From contig CANQLW010000007.1 in the NCBI GenBank assembly GCA_947624805.1, forward strand, positions 1 through 46,930: a stretch of 46,930 nucleotides of DNA, read 5' to 3'. Origin of the DNA: an uncultured Clostridia bacterium (GTDB lineage: Bacteria > Bacillota > Clostridia > Christensenellales > Borkfalkiaceae). How positions within the stretch are numbered: the stretch's first letter is position 1; the number at the start of each line of letters is the position of its first letter. Position numbers and translations under genes: made by a program. A model generated the notes under the pieces. It did no database searches. It had not been told where the DNA came from and saw only the letters and a list, made by a program, of their open reading frames with translations. This document shows positions 24,766 through 31,637 of the stretch, one piece after another.

Positions 24766-25893
24766 TCAGATCCCGAGTCCCTCAAAGAGACCCGCTACAT
24801 TCCCGCGGAACGCCTCTTCCGAAAAGAGCGCTCTTGCCCGCTGCTCTGCCGCGGCGGCATAACGGGCACGGAGACTTTCGTCCGATGCGATCTTCTCGAT
24901 CGCTTCCGCATATGCTTCCGCGTCGCCGTTTGCGACTTCTTCCCCCGTCTCCCCCGCGACGGAGACGTAGTTGACGCCCGAGCCCTCGACGGTGAATGTG
25001 ACGCAGGGCTTGCCGAACGCCATCGCCTCGGCGAGCGCAATGCCGAACGCCTCGTTCTTCGTGACGGAGGGGAAGCAGAAGATGTCGCTCGCAAGAAGGT
25101 ATGCCTTCCGCTCCTGCTCGTCCACCCGCCCGAGGAAGATCACCTTGGAATCATCCTCCGCAAGCTCCCGCAGGGATGCGGTCAGCGGCCCCTCGCCGCC
25201 GATGCACACGGCATACTCCTCGGGGAGGAGCTTGCTCGCACGCACGAGATATTCCATACCTTTATAAGGGACGTGCCGCCCGAGGGCAAAGAGCACGGTC
25301 CTGCCCGCAAAGATCTCTTTGAGTTCCTCGGCGCGGGCGGTCTCCTCTTCCCCGTATGAAATGCGTTCACTGCTCGCACAATTGGGGATCACCGTGCATT
25401 TATCACGATAGGCGGAGAGATATTTCGAGCCGGCGATATAGTTGGGGCTCGTCGCGATCACCCTGTCCGCCCGTCTCAGAAGGCGGTGGTTCTGTCCGTT
25501 GAAGAACTTCCCCAAGACCTTTTGCTTGGTGATATCGAGATGCCACCAGAGGATGAGCTTGCAGGCGGGGTATTTCTTCAGGCACTTGAGCAGGGCGTGC
25601 GACGCAAAGGGGTTGGGATAATGGAGCACGACGACGTCAGGCCCGAAGGTCCGGAACTCCTTTCTGAGCTTTTTTGCGTAGCCGAAGGCGAGGGACTGCG
25701 AAGCGACCTTTGCGAAACATCCGACACGGACGATCGGCACGCCGTCTTCCTCCCCCCGCTCCGTGCCTTTTCTGTGGTTGAAACAAAAGATACGCTGCTC
25801 GTTGCCTTCGAGGGAACGGACGATATCGTATGCAACCTGTTCGATGCCGCCGATGTGCGGTTTATAATAATTGGGTATATGCAGGATCTTCAT
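24766..25893 (-). CDS. Family 4 (GT-B) glycosyltransferase
   Basis: A 375-aa GT4 enzyme. MKILHIPNYYKPHIGGIEQ at the start is the glycine-rich acceptor-side motif of the family. The donor domain carries LFALGRHVPYKGMEYLV, AVCIGGEGPLT, VIFLGRVDEQE and the EX7E-type FCFPSVTKNEAFGIALAEAMAFGKP. The ATG at 25893 is 1 nt past the priming transferase stop codon; the longer in-frame ATG at 25980 lies within that gene. Second in the operon, it may add the second sugar of the repeat unit. Confidence 0.93.
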   Translation of the reverse strand: MKILHIPNYYKPHIGGIEQVAYDIVRSLEGNEQRIFCFNHRKGTERGEEDGVPIVRVGCFAKVASQSLAFGYAKKLRKEFRTFGPDVVVLHYPNPFASHALLKCLKKYPACKLILWWHLDITKQKVLGKFFNGQNHRLLRRADRVIATSPNYIAGSKYLSAYRDKCTVIPNCASSERISYGEEETARAEELKEIFAGRTVLFALGRHVPYKGMEYLVRASKLLPEEYAVCIGGEGPLTASLRELAEDDSKVIFLGRVDEQERKAYLLASDIFCFPSVTKNEAFGIALAEAMAFGKPCVTFTVEGSGVNYVSVAGETGEEVANGDAEAYAEAIEKIASDESLRARYAAAAEQRARALFSEEAFRGNVAGLFEGLGI

Positions 25894-25894
25894 A

Positions 25895-26581
25895 TTATTT
25901 TGCGCCGTCACGTCTGAGGACGCCTGCGATCGTCTTGAATACGATCTTGATATCGAGGCCCACGGAGCAGTGATCGACATAGAAAAGTTCGAGTCTTTGT
26001 CTCTCTCCGCTTTCGTAGGTACAGTTGCTTCTGCCGTTTGCCGCCCACATCCCGATCATCCCGGGACGGATGGATACAAGTTTCCCGGCGTCTTCCCCGT
26101 ATTTTTCAAGGAGCTCGGACCGCATGAGCGGTCTCGGCCCGATGACGGAAATGCGTCCCGTGAAAATCGCCCAGATGTTGGGGAGCTCGTCGAGGCTCGT
26201 TTTACGGAGGAAGTTCCCGACTTTGGTGACGCGGGGATCGTTGTCGATCTTGTATTCTTTTTTATAGAGTTCGAGCTGCTCGGGCGTGAGCATATCCTCG
26301 AGACGGTCGGCATTCTTTTTCATACTGCGGAACTTGGGGAGATAGATGGTCTTCCCGTTCCGCCCCACCCGCTCGTGGCGGTAAAAGACGGGGCCGCCGT
26401 CGCTGCACTTGACGACAATGGCGAGGATGAGATACAGCCAGCAGAAGAGGAGCAGGAAGAGGCCCGAGGCGATGATGTCGAAACTGCGCTTTGCAAAACG
26501 ATAGCAAAGCCAGCCTGCTCCGCTCTTTTTACGGGGCGGCTTCGGGGGTTTTGTTGTCTCCTTTTGTGCGGTCGCGTCCAT
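25895..26581 (-). CDS. Undecaprenyl-phosphate sugar phosphotransferase (priming transferase)
   Basis: A 228-aa bacterial sugar transferase of the short, PglC/WcaJ-C-terminal type. A basic Lys/Pro-rich N-terminus leads to a single hydrophobic helix (about 35-57). The catalytic domain has [26 protein letters not shown], and [15 protein letters not shown] followed by SVIGPRPL. It transfers a sugar-phosphate to undecaprenyl phosphate and so starts repeat-unit assembly at the membrane. I chose the ATG at 26581 because AGGAAGGAAA precedes it; the upstream extension to 26659 runs through the leader terminator and promoter. It is the first gene of the operon. Confidence 0.93.
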   Translation of the reverse strand: MDATAQKETTKPPKPPRKKSGAGWLCYRFAKRSFDIIASGLFLLLFCWLYLILAIVVKCSDGGPVFYRHERVGRNGKTIYLPKFRSMKKNADRLEDMLTPEQLELYKKEYKIDNDPRVTKVGNFLRKTSLDELPNIWAIFTGRISVIGPRPLMRSELLEKYGEDAGKLVSIRPGMIGMWAANGRSNCTYESGERQRLELFYVDHCSVGLDIKIVFKTIAGVLRRDGAK

Positions 26582-26604
26582 GAATTTCCTTCCTCTGTGG
26601 TGGC

Positions 26605-26633
26605 AGAAAAAACCCGACGGTAAAATTCGGGTT
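26605..26633 (-). terminator. Intrinsic terminator in the polysaccharide operon leader
   Basis: On the minus strand AACCCGA and TCGGGTT form a 7-bp stem around a 9-nt loop, with a T-run at once after the stem. It lies about 8 nt after the predicted transcription start and 24 nt before the first start codon. It would stop most transcripts unless antiterminated. Confidence 0.75.
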
Positions 26634-26647
26634 ATTATACATCCCCT

Positions 26648-26676
26648 ATTATATCGCATGGTTCAAGAGAAGTCAA
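26648..26676 (-). promoter_or_regulatory. Sigma-A promoter of the polysaccharide operon
   Basis: TTGACT (26671-26676), a 17-nt spacer and TATAAT (26648-26653) on the minus strand are near-consensus. It is the only strong promoter seen for the 17-gene operon. Confidence 0.85.
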
Positions 26677-26761
26677 TTGCATTTCGTCACTTTTTCGGAT
26701 GACATTTCCCCGTCGGAGTGCCGATTTTTTTGCAAATAGGGCGGGAAATTTCTCTGTAGTG

Positions 26762-26790
26762 TTGTCATTTGCGGAAAATTGTGCTACAAT
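26762..26790 (+). promoter_or_regulatory. Sigma-A promoter of pgi
   Basis: TTGTCA (26762-26767), a 17-nt spacer and TACAAT (26785-26790). The leader to the pgi start codon is about 20 nt. Confidence 0.85.
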
Positions 26791-26815
26791 GGATAGCAGA
26801 ATTACAGGAGGATAT

Positions 26816-28243
26816 ATGAAACTTTCTCAAGAGCAACGCAAGGCATGGCGCGTGAGCGTCGATTACACCAATATGACCGATAAATACCTCGGCGAGAAGG
26901 GCATCGCGCCCAAGACCATCGAGGAAAACAAGAAACTTGCCCGTGCGGCGCACGCCTATGTCAGCGCCAACAGGGGCAAGGACGAGCTCTTCATGGGCTG
27001 GACGGAACTCCCCTACAACCAGACGGAGGTTGTCGCCGATATTCTGGAGACGGCAAAGATGATCCGCAGGAAGTTTGAGTACTTCGTCGTACTCGGCATC
27101 GGCGGGAGCGCCCTCGGCCCCACGATGGCGTTCAACGCCCTCTGCCATCTCCATTACAATGAACTCCCCCGCTCCAAGAGGAAGGGGCCCAAGTTCTATG
27201 TGGAGGACAACGTCGACCCCGTTCGCATGAAGGAACTTCTCGACGTCATTGACGTCAGAAAGACCTGCTTCAACGTCATCTCGAAGTCGGGTGCGACGAG
27301 CGAGACGATGACACAGTACCTCATCATCGCAGACCTTCTGAAGGCGGCGGGCGAGGACGTCAAGGAGCACGTCGTCTTTACGACGGACGCCGCGCGGGGG
27401 AATCTCGTCAAGATCTCCAAGGAACTCGGCGGGGTCAAGAGCTTTGTGCTCGGCGACGGCGTGGGCGGAAGATTTTCGGAGCTCTCTCCCGTGGGGCTTC
27501 TCCCCGCGGCGGTGCTCGGCATCGACATCAAACTGCTTCTGAAGGGCGCGGCGTACATGGACAGTATCTGCAAGACGCCCGATCTCAAAAAGAATCCCGC
27601 CCTCATCTGCGCTCTGCTCCAATACATCGCGATGCAGGACGGTAAGAATATCGGCGTGCTCATGCCCTATTCGGACAATCTCCGCTATGTCTCGGACTGG
27701 TATGCCCAGCTCTGGGCGGAATCGCTCGGCAAGAACGTCACCCTCTCGGGGGAGAAATGCAACGTCGGGCAGACCCCCGTCAAGGCACTCGGCGTCACCG
27801 ACCAGCACTCGCAGGTCCAGCTCTATACCGAGGGCCCCTACGACAAGGTCGTGACCTTCCTCTCGGTGGGTTCCTATAAAGAAAAGACCCCCATCCCCCA
27901 CGGCTGTGAGAGCATTCCCGATGTCTCCTTCCTCGGCGGGCATACGATGGAGGAGCTCATTCAGGCGGAGAACAAGGCGACGGCATACGCCCTCACCAAG
28001 GCGGGACGGCTCAATTATACGATCATGCTCCCCGTCGTCAACGAGTTCACCCTCGGGCAGCTGCTCTATCTCTTTGAGTTGCAGACGGCATACGCGGGCG
28101 CGATGCTCAACATCGATACCTTCAACCAGCCCGGCGTGGAAGCGGGTAAGAAGGCGACGTTCGCTCTTCTCGGCAAGCCCGGCTACGCCGAGCAAAAAGC
28201 CGCCCTTGACGGAGCCGCAAGCGACGAGAATTATATCGTGTAA
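26816..28243 (+). CDS. pgi: Glucose-6-phosphate isomerase
   Basis: Pgi interconverts glucose-6-phosphate and fructose-6-phosphate in glycolysis. The 475-aa protein carries VVLGIGGSALGPTMAF, NVISKSGATSETMTQYL (sugar-phosphate binding SIS fold), GGRFSELSPVGLLPAAVLGID (signature 1 region) and DQHSQVQLYTEGPYDKV. The C-terminal QPGVEAGKK contains the conserved Lys. The ATG at 26816 is preceded by AGGAGG; the longer ORF start at 26699 lies upstream of the promoter. It diverges from the polysaccharide operon, which consumes its product through manA. Confidence 0.97.
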   Translation: MKLSQEQRKAWRVSVDYTNMTDKYLGEKGIAPKTIEENKKLARAAHAYVSANRGKDELFMGWTELPYNQTEVVADILETAKMIRRKFEYFVVLGIGGSALGPTMAFNALCHLHYNELPRSKRKGPKFYVEDNVDPVRMKELLDVIDVRKTCFNVISKSGATSETMTQYLIIADLLKAAGEDVKEHVVFTTDAARGNLVKISKELGGVKSFVLGDGVGGRFSELSPVGLLPAAVLGIDIKLLLKGAAYMDSICKTPDLKKNPALICALLQYIAMQDGKNIGVLMPYSDNLRYVSDWYAQLWAESLGKNVTLSGEKCNVGQTPVKALGVTDQHSQVQLYTEGPYDKVVTFLSVGSYKEKTPIPHGCESIPDVSFLGGHTMEELIQAENKATAYALTKAGRLNYTIMLPVVNEFTLGQLLYLFELQTAYAGAMLNIDTFNQPGVEAGKKATFALLGKPGYAEQKAALDGAASDENYIV

Positions 28244-28311
28244 CGCCCCTCGGCGCCCCTTGCCCCGCGTCAGGGGTGGGGCCCGCCCCCCCCCTACTTC
28301 CCAAAACATAT

Positions 28312-28343
28312 GCGGCGCAGACGAAAGTCTGCGCCGCTTTTTT
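28312..28343. terminator. Intrinsic terminator after pgi
   Basis: GCGGCGCAGAC and GTCTGCGCCGC form a perfect 11-bp stem with a GAAA loop, followed by six T. A second hairpin (CCCCGC/GCGGGG, about 28354-28377) with a CATATG-containing loop lies just beyond it and may serve the converging minus-strand gene. Confidence 0.95.
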
Positions 28344-28390
28344 GTACATCTGCACCCCGCTACATATGCCGCGGGGCGCAGACTTATCCG

Positions 28391-29233
28391 CTATTTCTTT
28401 TTCTTTTTTTGCGAAATTTTGTCCCGTTCTTCAATTTTTTTCTCATATTGCATAAACGCATCAATTTCTTCCGATGTATAAAATTGTAATTCTTTCGCTT
28501 GCTGTAAGTAAATAGCGCTATATTCTTTGGAATATTTTTCAGTGATTTTTCTGACGCTTACGTTTCTATAACACTGATACAAACAAGAAATCAAAAACCC
28601 TAATTGAACAAGACACAACGCTATGCCTATCCCGATACCCGCCCAATTTTGAGTGGGTTGCGAATGCAAATAATGCGCGGGATCACCTTTGGAGGCCGAG
28701 ATAATACAAGCAAACAATATGAAACTCATCGCAAACGTTAAAACAATCGCCCCCAATGCGATTATAAAATATTCCAACGCCAAATGTCTTTGGTGCTTAA
28801 AATTTCTGTCACAATGGAGCACTTCCCATGCTCGCACACCATTTTCCTCGCCTGCTTTGGAGCAAAGCGTAGGAAATTCGTAAAACACCCGAAAATATGC
28901 TGAAATACTCGCCATTTGACGGATATTGTCCGCAAGTTTACAGGTGGCGGGATAAACGATGCAGCATGGTATTCCGCAGAAAAAGGCGATTACGGCTATC
29001 AAAATTCCGTCGATAATACCGTTCGTGCCGATTATGGAATTTTCCGCAGTCGCAAGGTCATATAAATCTTTGCAAAAAGCAAAAATTGCTGCCCAATACA
29101 CAAGGACGATTGCGGCAATAGTGTATCCGTGTGAGTAGCCCATATTGATCCGCAACTCCATTTCGCGTTTTAGCCCGTTGTATTCATCCGTATCGAATTT
29201 TTTGCCTTGGCAGTTCAATAAATCGTTTTTCAT
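28391..29233 (-). CDS. Four-helix membrane protein of unknown function
   Basis: I do not recognise a family. The 280 aa have hydrophobic segments at about 38-58, 70-98, 155-180 and 197-220. Between the second and third lies a Cys/His-containing stretch (about 115-150), and the charged C-terminus (about 225-280) is probably a short coiled coil ending in five Lys after Ser-Gln. It has no signal peptide. AAGGAG precedes the ATG. The base composition is visibly more AT-rich than the surroundings, which suggests later acquisition. It lies 22 bp past the stop codon of the LRR lipoprotein and may be co-transcribed with it. Confidence 0.75.
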   Translation of the reverse strand: MKNDLLNCQGKKFDTDEYNGLKREMELRINMGYSHGYTIAAIVLVYWAAIFAFCKDLYDLATAENSIIGTNGIIDGILIAVIAFFCGIPCCIVYPATCKLADNIRQMASISAYFRVFYEFPTLCSKAGEENGVRAWEVLHCDRNFKHQRHLALEYFIIALGAIVLTFAMSFILFACIISASKGDPAHYLHSQPTQNWAGIGIGIALCLVQLGFLISCLYQCYRNVSVRKITEKYSKEYSAIYLQQAKELQFYTSEEIDAFMQYEKKIEERDKISQKKKKK

Positions 29234-29255
29234 TTTGTTTTTCTCCTTTATAATT

Positions 29256-31331
29256 TTATGATTGAATTAAATCCCCCCGGCGGTTACAATCACCGTCAGT
29301 ACAGTGAACAACCGTTTTATCGGGCATTGTCACCAGCCACGGGCCCTCTTCTATTTCCCTCCATTTTTCGATAGTCCCATCAAAATAGATATCCGTTAAC
29401 CCGCCACAACCGAACGCCCTATCCCCAATCGAGGTCACGCTGTCAGACATTGTAACGCTCGTCAGCCCGCTACAAAAGAACGCACTATCCCCAATTTCGG
29501 TCACGCTGTCAGGAATGACAATACTCGTCAGCCCGGTGCAAAGCCAGAAGGCTCCCTTCTCAATCGAAGTCACACTGTCGGGGATCGTAATACTCGTCAA
29601 TTTATCGCAATAGTAGAACGCATAATCACCAATCAATGTCACTCCATCGGGAATCATGCTGTTTTGACATCCTAAAATTAAAGTATTTGACTTCGTTTCA
29701 ATTAAACAATCCTGCGCGCTCCGATATGCGTTATTCCCTTTCGCAACTATGATATGCTCCAAACTGCTACAACCTGAGAACGCCCTATCCCCAATCGAGG
29801 TCACACCGCTCCCAATCGTCGCACTTGTTAGTCCGCGGCAATCACTGAATGCCCCATTCCCGATCTCGGTCACGCTGTCGGGGATTTTTAACTCCCCCGT
29901 CAGCCCAGTGCAATACTCGAACGCCCCGTACCCGATCTCGGTCACGCTGTCGGGAATTTTCAACTCTCCCGTCAGCCCAGTGCAATAATCGAACGCGTAC
30001 TTCCCAATCGAGGTCACGCTTCCGGGAATCGCAACGCTTTTCAGCCCACTGCAGTAATGGAACGCTTGATCGGCAATGCCCTTTGTGCCTGCTCTAATAG
30101 TTACTTCCGTTGCCGTGCTACTGCACCCTATCGCCCATTGATCCACATAGTCTATATAACCCTCATTTTGAATTAGGTTATTACATTTGTAGAATGCATA
30201 CCGCCCGATCGAGGTCACGCTATCGGGGATTTCAATGCTCGTCAACTCGCTGCACCTCGAGAATGCATATTCCCCAATCGAGGTCACACTGTCGGGAATT
30301 ACAATACTTGTCAGTTTACTGCAACTATAGAACGCTTCACTCCCAATGTGGGTCACGCTATCGGGGATGACAATGCTCGTCAGCCCGCTGCAATACGCGA
30401 ACGCATCATCCCCGATCAAGGTCACGCTATCGGGGATGACAATGCTCGTCAGCCCGCTGCACCTCGAGAATGTACTGTCCCCAATCGAGGTCACGCTATC
30501 GGGGATAACAATGCTTGTCAGCCCTCTGCAACTCGAGAATGCATCATCCCCGATCAAGGTCACGCTATTGGGGATGACAATACTTGTTAAATTCAAACAC
30601 CCCCTAAGATAAAGCAAACTGTCAGACTCCTCGCCCCCTGCGAAAGCACATCCTGCTATCGTTTTCGTACCCTGTTTCACGATATACGAGCCGGAGATGA
30701 TATCTTTTTTCGCTTCGATAAGATGATTTCCGATATACAGCACACCGGCACTATCCCAATTAGCCGCATCGTTGTAGTGCGCCGTTCCTTTGAACGCTAA
30801 CCACCCGATCGAAGTCACGCTGTCGGGAATGGTAATGCTCGTCAGTCTACTGCAATCCTTGAACGCATCATCCCCGATCAAGGTCACACTGTCGGGAATC
30901 ATAACGCTTGTCAGTCCGGTACAATTATGAAACACGTAGCTTCCAATCGAAGTCACCGCTTTGCCCTCATGGTAGGCGGGGATAATGAGGTCGGTTACTT
31001 CCGTTGCCTCGCCAAGCCCTGTTACGGTATAAGTGTCCGTATCTTCGTCGAGTCGATATTCCAGCCCTTCGGTGTAGACCGTACTATATCCGCACGTTTT
31101 GCAAGTGTTGTCGGAATTGTAGTTGTGTTTGCCGACGGAAAATTGTTCGCCGCAAACAGTACAGACCTTCCAATGCCCGTTTTCGTCCACATTGAATGTT
31201 TGCGCAACGTGAACGTGGCCGTCCTCGCCCCTTTCTTCATTCCCGCCGATTCTTCCGCAACCTGCGAGGCCGAAGCAGAGGCAAAGTACTGCTGCGAGTG
31301 CGATCAGCGCTGTCAAAAGTTTGTGTTTCAT
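29256..31331 (-). CDS. BspA-type leucine-rich repeat lipoprotein
   Basis: A 691-aa surface lipoprotein. The signal peptide ends in the lipobox LAGC with Cys25 as lipid anchor. Residues about 45-95 form a small Cys-rich domain (CTVCG and CKTCG), possibly zinc-binding. The rest is a long array of 23-residue LRR_5 repeats of the type SVTSIGDRAFSGCSGLTSIVIPD. Such proteins often bind host or bacterial surfaces. Several repeat units are almost identical in DNA, with a 69-bp period near 30340-30590. The ATG at 31331 has GGAGAAGAAGGAAG upstream; the longer ORF to 31460 would begin inside the leader RNA. A structured leader with a terminator precedes it. Confidence 0.9.
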   Translation of the reverse strand: MKHKLLTALIALAAVLCLCFGLAGCGRIGGNEERGEDGHVHVAQTFNVDENGHWKVCTVCGEQFSVGKHNYNSDNTCKTCGYSTVYTEGLEYRLDEDTDTYTVTGLGEATEVTDLIIPAYHEGKAVTSIGSYVFHNCTGLTSVMIPDSVTLIGDDAFKDCSRLTSITIPDSVTSIGWLAFKGTAHYNDAANWDSAGVLYIGNHLIEAKKDIISGSYIVKQGTKTIAGCAFAGGEESDSLLYLRGCLNLTSIVIPNSVTLIGDDAFSSCRGLTSIVIPDSVTSIGDSTFSRCSGLTSIVIPDSVTLIGDDAFAYCSGLTSIVIPDSVTHIGSEAFYSCSKLTSIVIPDSVTSIGEYAFSRCSELTSIEIPDSVTSIGRYAFYKCNNLIQNEGYIDYVDQWAIGCSSTATEVTIRAGTKGIADQAFHYCSGLKSVAIPGSVTSIGKYAFDYCTGLTGELKIPDSVTEIGYGAFEYCTGLTGELKIPDSVTEIGNGAFSDCRGLTSATIGSGVTSIGDRAFSGCSSLEHIIVAKGNNAYRSAQDCLIETKSNTLILGCQNSMIPDGVTLIGDYAFYYCDKLTSITIPDSVTSIEKGAFWLCTGLTSIVIPDSVTEIGDSAFFCSGLTSVTMSDSVTSIGDRAFGCGGLTDIYFDGTIEKWREIEEGPWLVTMPDKTVVHCTDGDCNRRGDLIQS

Positions 31332-31365
31332 CTTCCTTCTTCTCCTTGTAAAAAATTTGCGGGCA

Positions 31366-31509
31366 AAAAAATAAGGGCGCTCCAATACGGAACGCCCGCA
31401 GAGAGTATCCCGTATTGTTGCGACACAATCGATCCACGTTACAGGAATAAAAGGATACACCCTTGCCCGGTTGTAACCCTGTAACGCTTCTTTATTCGAT
31501 TATGTCGCA
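31366..31509 (-). promoter_or_regulatory. Structured leader with riboswitch-like terminator/antiterminator
   Basis: On the minus strand the predicted RNA starts at about 31508. TGCGACATAATCGA (31496-31509) pairs with TCGATTGTGTCGCA (31419-31432), with one G-U pair. Inside it CGTTACAGG (31478-31486) pairs with CCTGTAACG (31437-31445). Next, CAATACGG (31410-31417) can pair with CCGTATTG (31383-31390), which would disrupt the intrinsic terminator formed by GGGCGTTCC (31389-31397), a GTATT loop, GGAGCGCCC (31375-31383) and a T-run. I recognise no known riboswitch class, and no T-box sequence is present. Confidence 0.65.
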
Positions 31510-31514
31510 GGAGC

Positions 31515-31543
31515 ATTATACCATACGCACGGGAAAATGACAA
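31515..31543 (-). promoter_or_regulatory. Sigma-A promoter of the 29.3 kb LRR lipoprotein gene
   Basis: TTGTCA (31538-31543), a 17-nt spacer and TATAAT (31515-31520) on the minus strand. The predicted start site coincides with the first base of the leader's closing stem. Confidence 0.85.
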
Positions 31544-31567
31544 GAATTTTTCCGAAAAATCGGAATA

Positions 31568-31598
31568 GAAAATCCGACCCGAAGATTTTCGGGTCGGA
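31568..31598 (-). terminator. Intrinsic terminator of the 31.6 kb LRR lipoprotein gene
   Basis: TCCGACCCGAA and TTCGGGTCGGA form an 11-bp stem with a 4-nt loop, followed by a T-rich tail on the minus strand. It separates the two LRR genes. Confidence 0.85.
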
Positions 31599-31637
31599 CG
31601 GAAACAGCACGCAATATCCGCCGCGGGGCGGGAATGA

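Noticed and set aside
28312..28380. Attachment site or tRNA end beside the LRR island
   Set aside because: The structures are a standard terminator and a second GC hairpin; no integrase or direct repeat pair was found.
29749..30612. Regular 69-bp periodicity that resembles a CRISPR array or tandem repeat locus
   Set aside because: The period equals 23 codons and matches LRR_5 units in a continuous lipoprotein frame; there are no unique spacers.
31419..31509. Inverted repeats flanking 63 bp as a possible invertible promoter switch
   Set aside because: The promoter lies outside the repeats and no recombinase gene is near. An RNA leader structure explains the repeats better.
31366..31509. T-box leader
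   Set aside because: The conserved antiterminator sequence of T-boxes is absent and the gene is not related to amino acid metabolism.
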